Shown in pieces: positions 34,616-42,742 of a stretch of DNA of 64,000 bases (within the stretch, counting starts at the first letter, position 1; every line of letters begins with the position of its first letter). The notes under the pieces were generated by a model. The model ran no database searches. It saw nothing but the letters and a program-made list of their open reading frames with translations, and had not been told where the DNA came from. The stretch is from the NCBI GenBank assembly GCA_031553805.1, contig JAVBLC010000005.1, forward strand, positions 124,001 through 188,000, in the 5' to 3' direction. This DNA comes from JAITVB01 sp031553805. Its GTDB lineage: Bacteria; Bacteroidota; Bacteroidia; Bacteroidales; Rikenellaceae. The position numbers and the translations under genes are program-made.

Positions 34616-35292
34616 AGGAAGGGTTCGATTTGAGCTTTTAGTTTTTCAAATATCGCGTCGGGAGGAAGCATATTCCCCCGATCGTCGGCACAAGGCACGA
34701 CTTTCAACGAGGGATCGACCACCGCCTCGGCCAGGTAGACCTCGCGCACCCGCTCCTGAAACGGCAGCGACGCTTCGTGGATATCGCTCTTGCCGCAGAG
34801 GTAATCGCGGTCGTCGCCCTCGCGCGTTTCGGCCAGTTTCTTTCGGGTAAACGAGAACGGCACATCGAGGAACAGCGTCCGGTCGGGCCGCGGGATATTG
34901 TGAAATGCATATTCGAGGTTGACGATCCAGTCGCGCAACGTTTTCCGGGCGGCCGGGTCGGCGACCTTGGCACATTGGTAAGCGATGTTCGAGGCCACGT
35001 AACGGTCGACCAACACGATGTCGCCGGCAGCGAGCCAACCTGAGATTTCCGTAGCCGCCTGCTGACGGTCGCCGGCATAGATCAGCGCCACCAGGTAAGG
35101 GTCGACAGCGTCGATCGCCCCGAACTCACCCCGCAGGAAACGCGCCACCAGGTCGCCGTAGACCGGCGTTTCAAAACGCGGGAAATGAAGGTAGCGGCAC
35201 GTGTGGCCACTGCCTTCGATCAGGGTTTTGACCCGGTTGATCTGGGTCGATTTTCCGGCTCCATCGAGACCTTCGAGGACAATAAAGGGCAT
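34612..35292 (-). CDS. tmk: Thymidylate kinase
   Basis: A 226-residue P-loop kinase that makes dTDP from dTMP. The Walker A motif is GLDGAGKST (residues 8-16), and DRYVASNIAYQ gives the DR-Y/H motif. The lid and C-terminal part are present. It is longer than the classical enzyme of about 210 residues, within the range for Bacteroidetes. The upstream in-frame extension lies across the promoter, so the ATG at 35292 is chosen. It heads a unit with the BT_3928-family and sialidase-like genes, coupled by ATGA overlaps. Confidence 0.92.
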   Translation of the reverse strand: MPFIVLEGLDGAGKSTQINRVKTLIEGSGHTCRYLHFPRFETPVYGDLVARFLRGEFGAIDAVDPYLVALIYAGDRQQAATEISGWLAAGDIVLVDRYVASNIAYQCAKVADPAARKTLRDWIVNLEYAFHNIPRPDRTLFLDVPFSFTRKKLAETREGDDRDYLCGKSDIHEASLPFQERVREVYLAEAVVDPSLKVVPCADDRGNMLPPDAIFEKLKAQIEPFL

Positions 35293-35308
35293 AAACGCGA
35301 ATTTTTTC

Positions 35309-35316
35309 CAAAGGTA
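35309..35316 (-). promoter_or_regulatory. Candidate -7 element for the tmk unit
   Basis: TACCTTTG on the minus strand matches TAnnTTTG 16 bases before the tmk ATG. At the ideal 19-base spacing the -33 position reads TTTT, one base from TTTG. Confidence 0.6.
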
Positions 35317-35427
35317 TGATTTTTTGTCTATCCGGAAAAACCATACCGTTGAAAAAACAGCCTTGTTGTGCAACTAAATAGGGCACTCTTGCATCTATAT
35401 AATATACCCTACCTAAAAACTACGCCC

Positions 35428-36255
35428 ATGAAACGGATCTTGTACTTACTGCCTTTGCTGCTGGCCCTGGCCGGATGTGACAAGGAATCGAATGACGTAT
35501 ATGCAGGTAATTTCGGGCTGAGCGTACGGGAAGTTTACTGCAACGTTGCAGGCTATGTTTCGCCCTTGGGAAAAATCGGATTGTACCTCGACATCGGCAC
35601 CACGGAGCCTTTCGGCCACACAGGCTATTACATCGAAAAAAGTGTGTCGCAGAACGGCAATACGTTGACCATCTGGCTGGGCAATGTAATCGACAGGGGG
35701 AAAGGGGGCTTTTGGGTCGTCGCCCCGATACACACTCACGTGGAGCTTCCCGAAAACATTACCCGGCTGATCGTCAAGAGCAAGGGGCGCACGGACCAAT
35801 ACAACCTGTCGACCTTGAGCACACTCACGCAAGTCATCCCTGTGGGGGCCAATTCATTTTCCTCCTTCGGCCACGAGTATTATTTCCGCCGCCCGGAGAA
35901 TACATTCGCCCTGATTTCGGGGACGTACACCACCAACCAGTACCTGCACGATGAATTCGTAAGCCAACTCCTCAAAACCATACCAACGCTCAAAGAAACC
36001 GAGTTCGCAACCGATGGCCTGCGGCCCGACAGTTATATACTTCCCTGGCCCGAGGTAAGCGACGGGCACTACGTCAACTTTCCGACCCGATTTTTCACCT
36101 ACGCCAATCCGGCTGATTTCGACAAAGCGGGAGATGTGCTGAAAGATTTCACGCTCAATAAAATCGCCTCGGCCGAGGAGGGAGTGACATTCTCCCTTTC
36201 GAATTTTAACGACAAAGACTATTATAGCTGGATGATTCTTCAGGGAAAGCAATAA
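35428..36255 (+). CDS. Lipoprotein of unknown function
   Basis: A 275-residue lipoprotein with Cys17 in ALAGCDKE. I do not recognise a family. The chain looks beta-rich, with many short Gly/Thr turns (GLYLDIGTTEPFGHTGYYIEK and FSSFGHEYYFRRPENTF), and has no membrane segment after the signal. It is transcribed alone, between tmk (divergent) and a C1 peptidase (convergent), with a terminator just after it. The ATG at 35428 gives a perfect lipoprotein signal; the open frame upstream does not. Confidence 0.75.
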   Translation: MKRILYLLPLLLALAGCDKESNDVYAGNFGLSVREVYCNVAGYVSPLGKIGLYLDIGTTEPFGHTGYYIEKSVSQNGNTLTIWLGNVIDRGKGGFWVVAPIHTHVELPENITRLIVKSKGRTDQYNLSTLSTLTQVIPVGANSFSSFGHEYYFRRPENTFALISGTYTTNQYLHDEFVSQLLKTIPTLKETEFATDGLRPDSYILPWPEVSDGHYVNFPTRFFTYANPADFDKAGDVLKDFTLNKIASAEEGVTFSLSNFNDKDYYSWMILQGKQ

Positions 36256-36273
36256 GACCCGCAATCCACTAAC

Positions 36274-36302
36274 AAAAAAGCCCTGGAATCCAGGGCTTTT
36301 TT
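36274..36302. terminator. Bidirectional terminator between the lipoprotein and the C1 peptidase
   Basis: AAAAAAGCCCTG pairs with CAGGGCTTTTTT around a four-base loop. Confidence 0.92.
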
Positions 36303-36331
36303 GTTTATACGCAGGAAGACGAGGCGACGGA

Positions 36332-37519
36332 CTATTTAATCCCGAGCTTCGTCTTAATGTCAGCCGGAATCGCCGCCTTATTGACCATCAGGTTGGTCGT
36401 CTTGCAGAGGATAAAAGCGGGCGAGGCATAGAAATACCCACCATAGAGATTCGCCGTCCCCCACGAATTCTTCACTTTATAAAAGAGGTTGCCATCCGGG
36501 TCTGTAGCCGTGCCCACGATCACGATTCCGTGGTCGTCGGTGGTCTGGTAATTATCAAAGTAGGTCTGGCGGAGTTCCTGGGTCACTTGCTTTTCGGGCA
36601 TCATTCCCGTTACCTTGGCGTTCATCGCCCGCAGGTCGGCGTCCGAAATCCCCGTCCAGCGCACCTGGTCCGAGCCGCTGATTTCTTTGGCCGAAGTCGC
36701 CGGCAGGATTGCAAACCCGAGCGCATACTGAAACCCCGGCTCACTAACGTCCGAAGCCCAGGTCATCGTGTAACCCTGCTCGATCGAGTTTTTCAAAATT
36801 CTCGAAAGATCATCCAGCGGAACATTGTAAGAAAGCCCCCAGGCCCAGTTGTCGGGAATCTCGAGCGCAAAACGCTCATAGAACGGATGGTGCGTAAACG
36901 AAGTGAGTGAAATGTAGTCGTCCCAGTTCAACCCTAGGTTAGCAGCAAATGATTGGGGGGTATAGTTCTTACCCTGATACGAAAAATTTTCGGGTATCTT
37001 TCCGAAGTAAGCGTCGAGAATCCCGTTGAAGCCGGCCATCCAGGCGGTCGAAAGGGTGCGGTTGGGGTTTTCGATCACGGCGTCGAGGTAGCCTTTCAGC
37101 ACGGCGTTCACTTCATTGTGCACGTGTTGTTCGGTGCCGTAATTGAGGCCGGGATATGCTTCTTCCGGTAGAATTCCATACTTACGAATAACATTGAAAA
37201 TGTCGTGGGTGTTGCCACCGGCGTCGAAATTGACCGTGCCGTGCATCCGGACGTATTTTTCGGCTTTGTCCATGTAGGTGCAACGCACAATCCACATATC
37301 GGACAGGATCACCTCGCCGCGGCCCGTGCGCAGCAGATCGCTCTCGATCTGCCCGATGCCCGAAAAGCTCCAACAGGTGCCCGAGCGGGCCTGGTTCTTG
37401 ACCGGCGTGGCGGCCAGCGTTTTGGTTTCGGTGAAAACGTAAGGCTTCGACTCCTGCAGAGTCTGGGCACAAAGGGGGGCGGCCAGCAAAACAGCGGCAA
37501 TCGCCAGGATCTTTTTCAT
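36332..37519 (-). CDS. C1-family cysteine peptidase (bleomycin hydrolase/PepC-like), exported
   Basis: A 395-residue papain-fold aminopeptidase-like enzyme with a signal peptide (cleavage near CAQ), so it is exported unlike cytosolic PepC. The catalytic cysteine is Cys49 in NQARSGTCWSFSG. The His lies in DDHGIVIVG and the Asn in KNSWGTANLYGGYFY near the C-terminus. The WASDVSEPGF segment is a PepC-like feature. Family members trim N-terminal residues from peptides. The gene is 26 bases from the SpoIIE-like gene upstream but has no clear functional tie to it. Confidence 0.9.
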   Translation of the reverse strand: MKKILAIAAVLLAAPLCAQTLQESKPYVFTETKTLAATPVKNQARSGTCWSFSGIGQIESDLLRTGRGEVILSDMWIVRCTYMDKAEKYVRMHGTVNFDAGGNTHDIFNVIRKYGILPEEAYPGLNYGTEQHVHNEVNAVLKGYLDAVIENPNRTLSTAWMAGFNGILDAYFGKIPENFSYQGKNYTPQSFAANLGLNWDDYISLTSFTHHPFYERFALEIPDNWAWGLSYNVPLDDLSRILKNSIEQGYTMTWASDVSEPGFQYALGFAILPATSAKEISGSDQVRWTGISDADLRAMNAKVTGMMPEKQVTQELRQTYFDNYQTTDDHGIVIVGTATDPDGNLFYKVKNSWGTANLYGGYFYASPAFILCKTTNLMVNKAAIPADIKTKLGIK

Positions 37520-37545
37520 AAATCGTTTATTGGGTTAGTCTTAGA

Positions 37546-38454
37546 TTATACGAACGAAATGTCAACCACCTTCCCGTACTGCCTCTCAAGCAAAGTGGCG
37601 ATACGGATTAGTTGATCGCAACGAATTTCAGCGCCGAACGGAGATTTTTCGCTCCTCGCAGCTCCGTGAATGCCTGCCCGGATCATAACGCGGTCGCAGC
37701 CCACTAGTTTTCGGCAGATTTCAGCTGCAGGCGACCGGTCGAACAAGAACTCACGACGGTCGGACAACATGGCACACACACGGCCAAGATCCGACAAATC
37801 ATCCAACACGATCGCCTCTCCGTCGAACAAGCTGGCTTCGCCCTTGCCCAGAGGTTCTACCCCCGAAGAAAACAACATGGAACGCGTCGGGCGCAGATGA
37901 ATCGCCACCACGGCCAGATCGTCAGCCGGATTTCCGCTGTCGTTGGCCGCCGCCCGCCCGACCAGGGCCGAAGCCAGGGAAGCGGAGGTCATCACCGGAT
38001 TCTCAACAATCAACGCCTGCACAAAAGCTACCACCCCGTCGCGTCCCCAGCCGAAAGGGAAACGGTCGCCCCCCTTACCGCTGCGAAGCACACCCTCGGT
38101 CAGCAGCACAATACGATCGCCCGCCTCGACAGTCACCCACGACGTACAAAGCATCTGCCTGCGTTCCGCCGTTTCGTTCGCCACCTGGCAGTCGCGCTCG
38201 ACCGACAGCAACTCCCCACCGCGCAGCACCAGCGCTTGCCGATGGTCACACTCGACAATGGTCGCCTGTCCTCCCCGCCGGTCGATCTCGACGAACGTTT
38301 CAGCCCCATCACCGCCCGTCGTCGTGTCGGTCAACACCACGACCATCCGGTCGTCGTCGACATAACGGCGTTGCAGGAACGTATCGTCACACGGGGCGCT
38401 GCCGTTCCTGCACTGCTGCTTGCAAGCTATATCGATAAAAAGTCGTCCCGACAT
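37546..38454 (-). CDS. SpoIIE-like PP2C phosphatase, apparently internally shortened
   Basis: A 302-residue protein with features of the SpoIIE-type PP2C fold. The N-terminal block ACKQQCRNGSAPCDDTFL corresponds to the strand with the first acidic metal ligands, MVVVLTD gives Asp42, and the C-terminal GDRIVLLTEG and NPADDLAVVAIHL give the last ligands. Usually, LSDG is followed by a glycine-rich loop and some 40 residues of helix before the ATFxxVEI strand. Here only about eight residues (TTTGGDGA) link VLTD to ETFVEID. The core therefore looks deleted, and activity is doubtful. About 100 further residues at the C-terminus have no recognised match. A signalling or non-catalytic role is possible. 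Confidence 0.55.
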   Translation of the reverse strand: MSGRLFIDIACKQQCRNGSAPCDDTFLQRRYVDDDRMVVVLTDTTTGGDGAETFVEIDRRGGQATIVECDHRQALVLRGGELLSVERDCQVANETAERRQMLCTSWVTVEAGDRIVLLTEGVLRSGKGGDRFPFGWGRDGVVAFVQALIVENPVMTSASLASALVGRAAANDSGNPADDLAVVAIHLRPTRSMLFSSGVEPLGKGEASLFDGEAIVLDDLSDLGRVCAMLSDRREFLFDRSPAAEICRKLVGCDRVMIRAGIHGAARSEKSPFGAEIRCDQLIRIATLLERQYGKVVDISFV

Positions 38455-38732
38455 TTTTTCGTAAAAACACTTTTTTTGTTACCTCCCGGCAGAGAACTTC
38501 ACCGTTTCGGCCGAAAAAAACCGGCGGTAAGGTTCATATAAACCACTTCTTCTTCCGTCCTTTTGCCGGTGCAACCCACACACTACAGGCCATTTAAGCG
38601 CAAATAGCAGCGATTTTGGCCCGTTTTTGGCGGATTTCAAGCAATAAAGTTAAAAAAAATCGGGTAACCCGCTGTTTATTCCGAATCTTTTCTTTCCTTT
38701 GTGTTGAATTTCATCATTCTAATTCTTTTTTT
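38455..38732. other. Gap upstream of the cold-shock gene, no gene seen
   Basis: This 278-base gap has no supported gene. It contains TTCCTTTG at 38694-38701, a near match to TAnnTTTG, about 32 bases before the cold-shock ATG, and a short palindrome CGGGTAACCCG at 38661-38671. A T-rich leader follows. Confidence 0.5.
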
Positions 38733-38933
38733 ATGAAAGGTACAGTAAAGTGGTTTGATACGGCCAAAGGATATGGCTTCATCACAACCGAACAAGGTAA
38801 TGACATTTTTGTGCATTACACCGGCATCGCCAAGAAAGGTTTCCGCGGTCTGGAAGAAGGTCAGGAAGTCGAGTTTGACGTAGACCAGGGCAAGAAAGGC
38901 GACCAAGCTATCAATGTGAACGTGATTGCGTAA
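38733..38933 (+). CDS. Cold-shock domain protein
   Basis: A 66-residue OB-fold nucleic-acid chaperone that binds single-stranded RNA or DNA and melts mRNA structure. The RNP1 motif KGYGFI and RNP2 motif DIFVHY are intact, with the opening MKGTVKWFDTA. Length is typical. The open frame upstream includes T-rich leader DNA, so the start at 38733 is chosen. Long 5' leaders often control cold-shock genes, and here the transcript may begin about 30 bases upstream of the ATG. It has its own terminator. Confidence 0.97.
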   Translation: MKGTVKWFDTAKGYGFITTEQGNDIFVHYTGIAKKGFRGLEEGQEVEFDVDQGKKGDQAINVNVIA

Positions 38934-38981
38934 GCCAAGAAGGCACTCAAAATAAGATATAACAACTCTTATTCGCGGCAT

Positions 38982-39014
38982 TAAAGGGTTTTTCCGAAAG
39001 GGAAAACCCTTTTT
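38982..39014 (+). terminator. Terminator after the cold-shock gene
   Basis: AAAGGGTTTTTCC and GGGAAAACCCTTT pair around GAAA and are followed by a T-run. A second hairpin, CGGGGTTTTCC / GGAAAACCCCG at 39049-39074, lies just beyond. Confidence 0.88.
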
Positions 39015-39048
39015 TTGTGGGGTGTTTTGAAGTGGCGAAAAAGAAATC

Positions 39049-39074
39049 GGGGTTTTCCGGATGGAAAACCCCGA
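39049..39074. terminator. Second hairpin, end of the AT-rich lipoprotein unit
   Basis: CGGGGTTTTCC pairs with GGAAAACCCCG around GGAT. It lies 55 bases after the end of the small secreted protein gene on the minus strand and may stop that transcript. Confidence 0.55.
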
Positions 39075-39128
39075 CTCAGCATACCTGTCAAAAGTTAAAC
39101 TTATCTGGCTACGGCCAGTTTTGAAAAT

Positions 39129-39590
39129 TTATTGTGGATATGTCACGACTTCGATGTTTTCCACAATGCAGTCTTTTATTTTCATGGCTATCAGTCGCAT
39201 ATCCCGTTCCTGTTTCCATGAGCCATCGGGTTGTTGAGTAAAATTAAGCGGACGAACTGTTATAACCGGGTCCTTAAGATGGATTAGCAGAATATGCATG
39301 GTCTTCCCTTTGGACCAATATTCAACATTCTCCACATCGTCTAAATAAGAGAACCTCACTTTGACAACCCTACCGGGTGCTATCAAATTGCATTCTTTTA
39401 ATGGTAACTCATAATCGTTGATTACTCTCTCAAAAGGCTGACCGATATAACGGTTCTTGTTGTCTTCGAAATTGGCTTTCAGATAACGAAGGGTGTCTCC
39501 TTCGAAATCTTTCCATGGACGGTAATCCTGTTGCGCTTGGGCTGCGAATGCTACTATCAATAACAAGGCTAAAAACATTAACTTTTTCAT
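39129..39590 (-). CDS. Small secreted protein, partner of the mosaic lipoprotein
   Basis: A 153-residue exported protein (signal peptide to AFAAQAQ). I recognise no family. The mature part of about 135 residues alternates strands and turns and has a pair of Cys residues (KECNL and KDCIV). It lies 15 bases downstream of the large lipoprotein gene, on the same strand, and shares its AT-rich base composition, unlike the GC-rich genes on either side. This suggests the two genes moved as a pair. A role as inhibitor or immunity protein for the lipoprotein is possible but only inferred. Confidence 0.65.
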   Translation of the reverse strand: MKKLMFLALLLIVAFAAQAQQDYRPWKDFEGDTLRYLKANFEDNKNRYIGQPFERVINDYELPLKECNLIAPGRVVKVRFSYLDDVENVEYWSKGKTMHILLIHLKDPVITVRPLNFTQQPDGSWKQERDMRLIAMKIKDCIVENIEVVTYPQ

Positions 39591-39605
39591 ATGTTTCAAT
39601 TTAAA

Positions 39606-41216
39606 TTAGAGACATTTAATCGCTATTATTTTGTTTCCTTCGAACGAAACATCATATTGCTCTGTCGTATTCATGTCAGGATTGATCCAGGAAAATTTCT
39701 CCAACTTTATCCCTGTATTGTACCTGTTCATCAAGGCCGCCAAGCGATATGCCGCCTTCTCATCATCACTATACCCTCTAAAATCAAGCTCATTGTAAAA
39801 CCGAGCTAGTTCAGAGCCGGCAACAAGTCCATTAGTATTCTGATCAAATTGGGCTCCATAGCGATTAAAAAAAGCTCGAGCCAAGGCACGATCTTCCACC
39901 CGTAAAGCATATCCCACTCCAGAAGTATTATAAACATAAGTTGCCAAATATCCAGTAGCAATGTCTTCCGCAACTGTCTTTACCGTGAAGTGTAGATCTA
40001 AGGGCGATGGAACCGGAGAATATCCTTGAGAGTGACTATGTATACAAGCTACCGTAGTTGGGGTAGCTTCATTGTCAACCTGAGTTGCAGTCCCTGGAAT
40101 TATTGGTGTCAATACCATAGGATAGGCAGGGGTGTAGTCCCGAACAGAGGTGGAATGTTCTATGTTTGGCTGAGCACTCACTTTAGTACTAAAAGTATTG
40201 AAACTAACATACTGATTCCCTCCAATAACCTGCGCCTGAATGTTCTTATAATCACGAACACTGAGGTATGTCTGGCGACGATTGGATATTGATATCTCAT
40301 TACAATCAGGGGAGTCTAAAACAGGAAGAGGGGCCGAGTCATCGGGATCACCAAGGCCTTCGTCACTGGAACCAGAACCTCCCCCACTGCCTGGATATCC
40401 ACCTGAATCCCCTTCACCTCCACCACATTTCGTCAAATACTCTCTGTAATAGGCATTGGAGAAGCATCCTTTGGGATACCATGTGTTGGTTTCCCAAATA
40501 ACAACCCACATACAGGTTTGAACCCAGATTACCTCCTGTTGCACACAGTCCACCTTAGTCTGTATGCCAATCCCTGGATTCTCCGACGCAAAAAGCTGGC
40601 CAACCACTTTGCCATCGAGATACTCCCATCCACCGGCAAAGCCCTTGCCCAAATCAAAATAAAGAACTTGTCCGGTAAAATCCTTTTCACGATGGAAATA
40701 GTTGTTTTTGAAAAGGGTTTTTGTTACCTTTTGTTTTTTCTGATAATCATAACTACCGACGAAAAACATCACAAAACTAATTGTTTTTCCAGTTTTCAGA
40801 TCGGTATGGATCACCAACCTTGCCAGAGTAGAGACTTCGATCGACTCTTCGCGCTGTATTGCATCGTAAGTCTCCCTGTCGATAAATAACCCGGGAGATA
40901 CAGATTTAATCGGCACTTGAACAATCTCATAATGTCCGTGTTTAAACTCTTCGGCATACTCCCATTGCGGAGAGACCAAAATCATATAGCCCCCTTTGGT
41001 GGCGGGGCCGTTGAGAGGTTCGATCGGCTGGTACTCGCCTTCGTACCACGCTTGGGCGGCGTCGCGCGTGAGCTGCGCGTTGCGGCCCTCGACCACCGTT
41101 TCGTCCGACGGGTCGGAAAAATCCGCCTCGTCGCGCGTACAACCATACAGGACAAAGGCTCCGAGCACGAAGCCCAATCCCACACGTCCAAAAAACTTCG
41201 TTCGGGTTAGATTCAT
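39606..41216 (-). CDS. Mosaic lipoprotein with JAMM-like metallopeptidase motif
   Basis: A 536-residue lipoprotein (Cys26 in VLYGCTRDE). The first 75 or so residues are encoded by GC-rich DNA (43 of 60 bases in 41041-41100 are G or C), the rest by AT-richer DNA (26 of 60 in 40021-40080). The middle has a Gly/Ser-rich low-complexity linker (about residues 275-310). Near residue 410 the motif HSHSQGYSPVPSPLD resembles the JAMM/MPN zinc site HxH-x(7)-S-x(2)-D, with one residue more between the histidines and the serine. A TSGVGYALRVED strand typical of JAB-like domains follows. Peptidase, toxin-like effector or inactive fold cannot be told apart. ATG at 41216 gives the lipoprotein signal. Confidence 0.6.
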   Translation of the reverse strand: MNLTRTKFFGRVGLGFVLGAFVLYGCTRDEADFSDPSDETVVEGRNAQLTRDAAQAWYEGEYQPIEPLNGPATKGGYMILVSPQWEYAEEFKHGHYEIVQVPIKSVSPGLFIDRETYDAIQREESIEVSTLARLVIHTDLKTGKTISFVMFFVGSYDYQKKQKVTKTLFKNNYFHREKDFTGQVLYFDLGKGFAGGWEYLDGKVVGQLFASENPGIGIQTKVDCVQQEVIWVQTCMWVVIWETNTWYPKGCFSNAYYREYLTKCGGGEGDSGGYPGSGGGSGSSDEGLGDPDDSAPLPVLDSPDCNEISISNRRQTYLSVRDYKNIQAQVIGGNQYVSFNTFSTKVSAQPNIEHSTSVRDYTPAYPMVLTPIIPGTATQVDNEATPTTVACIHSHSQGYSPVPSPLDLHFTVKTVAEDIATGYLATYVYNTSGVGYALRVEDRALARAFFNRYGAQFDQNTNGLVAGSELARFYNELDFRGYSDDEKAAYRLAALMNRYNTGIKLEKFSWINPDMNTTEQYDVSFEGNKIIAIKCL

Positions 41217-41363
41217 AATGTTTTCAGCATTAAAATTAATAAAATTTTCGACAGGCATTTTATTTTTAATTGAATTTATTTAATATCAATGTACAAATAA
41301 AATATCAAATAACTACAATCTGATTGCAAAAAAATCACATAAAAACAAAGTCGAAAAAATTAC

Positions 41364-41371
41364 TACCTTTG
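41364..41371 (+). promoter_or_regulatory. Candidate -7 element for the yihY-led operon
   Basis: TACCTTTG is an exact TAnnTTTG match 24 bases before the ATG. No -33 TTTG is seen at 19 bases. Confidence 0.6.
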
Positions 41372-41395
41372 TTTCAAATAGTTCCATCCCACACG

Positions 41396-42742
41396 ATGAA
41401 AAAGACATTCAAAGACCTCATATATTTCCTCACCGACGGCATCTGGCGCAAGGACGAAGACGAATACAAGTCAAAGACCCTCCGTTGGCTGGTCAAGCAA
41501 TTGCGCGTGTTCATCTTCACGATCAAAAGCTACGGACAAGACCAGTTGCAAATCCGTTCGGCCGCCCTCACCTACTACACGCTGATGGGGCTGGTGCCGA
41601 TTGCCGCCGTGATCTTCGGCGTGGCCAAGGGGTTTACCGTCGAAACCTCGCTCACCAACCAACTTTACGAAAGCTATCCCGAATACACACAACTGATCGA
41701 CCAGGTGTTAGGCTTTGCCAACGCCCTGCTCGAACGCACCAAAGGGGGATGGATCGCCTCGATCGGTCTGGTCATCTTGCTTTGGTCGGTGATCATGGTG
41801 TTCAACAACATCGAACGCTCGTTCAACCACATCTGGGAGGTCAAGAAAGAACGCAAACTCACCCGTAAACTGAGCGACTACCTGTCGGTGGTGCTCGTGG
41901 CGCCGATCTTCCTGTTTCTCTCGAACAATGTCACAAAAGGCATCGGCACAACGCTTTACGGACTGTCCGACGCCGGATTCTACATCGCGATACTCGACTT
42001 TTTCGAGGCGCTCCTGCCCTACCTCGTGATCTGGGTGATGTTTACGGTGGTCTACTATGTGATGCCTAACACCAAGGTGCGGTTTTCGGCCGCATTGAAA
42101 GGGGCGCTGATCGCCGGAACGGCGCTGCGGTTGTTCACGATCCTCTACATCACGTCGCAGATGATGCTCTCGCGTTACAATGCAATATACGGAAGCTTTG
42201 CCGCCTTGCCGCTCTTCCTGCTTTTCCTGAATGTGAGTTGGCAGGTGATCCTGTTCGGGGCTGAATTGTCGTTCGGTTATCAGAACATCAAAAAATATGT
42301 TTTCGAGCAGGAGTCTTACCATATCAGCCTCGATTACCGCCGCCGGGTGATCTTGGTGGTACTGCACCGCATCGCCGACAACTTTTCGAAAGGAGGCGAC
42401 CCGTATGATTCGGATCAGTTGGCACAGGTGCTGAACATTCCGGTGCGCATCGTGCGTGACGTGCTCTTCGACCTCGAACAGGCCCGGCTGATCGTGTCGA
42501 TCGACGAAGACCTGGCAAAAAGCGAAAAATACCTGCCTTTCCGCGATCTGTCGAACACGCGGGTGATGGACATTTTCAAGGCCATCGAACAGGTCGGCTA
42601 TCAGAATGCGGACATGGAAGCGTGCGTCGATCTGCGATCAGCAAGCACCGTAATCGAACAGATCGAGGCGCTGGTGCGTGAATCGGATCGCAACGTGCTG
42701 CTGTCTGAACTAAAAAGCGGAGAATGCGACGAACAGGCGTAA
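41396..42742 (+). CDS. YihY/UPF0761 family membrane protein
   Basis: A 448-residue inner-membrane protein of the family once called RNase BN, now of unknown role. Six hydrophobic helices lie between residues 50 and 300, with the family blocks SAALTYYTLMGLVPIAAVIFG, WSVIMVFNNIERSFNHIWEVK and GSFAALPLFLLFLNVSWQVILFGAELS. After the membrane part a cytosolic tail of about 130 residues looks like a winged-helix (DSDQLAQVLNIPVRIVRDVLFDLEQARLIV), a form seen in Bacteroidetes. The start at 41396 places a short cytosolic segment before the membrane part. It overlaps the DUF2520 gene by 19 bases. Confidence 0.9.
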   Translation: MKKTFKDLIYFLTDGIWRKDEDEYKSKTLRWLVKQLRVFIFTIKSYGQDQLQIRSAALTYYTLMGLVPIAAVIFGVAKGFTVETSLTNQLYESYPEYTQLIDQVLGFANALLERTKGGWIASIGLVILLWSVIMVFNNIERSFNHIWEVKKERKLTRKLSDYLSVVLVAPIFLFLSNNVTKGIGTTLYGLSDAGFYIAILDFFEALLPYLVIWVMFTVVYYVMPNTKVRFSAALKGALIAGTALRLFTILYITSQMMLSRYNAIYGSFAALPLFLLFLNVSWQVILFGAELSFGYQNIKKYVFEQESYHISLDYRRRVILVVLHRIADNFSKGGDPYDSDQLAQVLNIPVRIVRDVLFDLEQARLIVSIDEDLAKSEKYLPFRDLSNTRVMDIFKAIEQVGYQNADMEACVDLRSASTVIEQIEALVRESDRNVLLSELKSGECDEQA

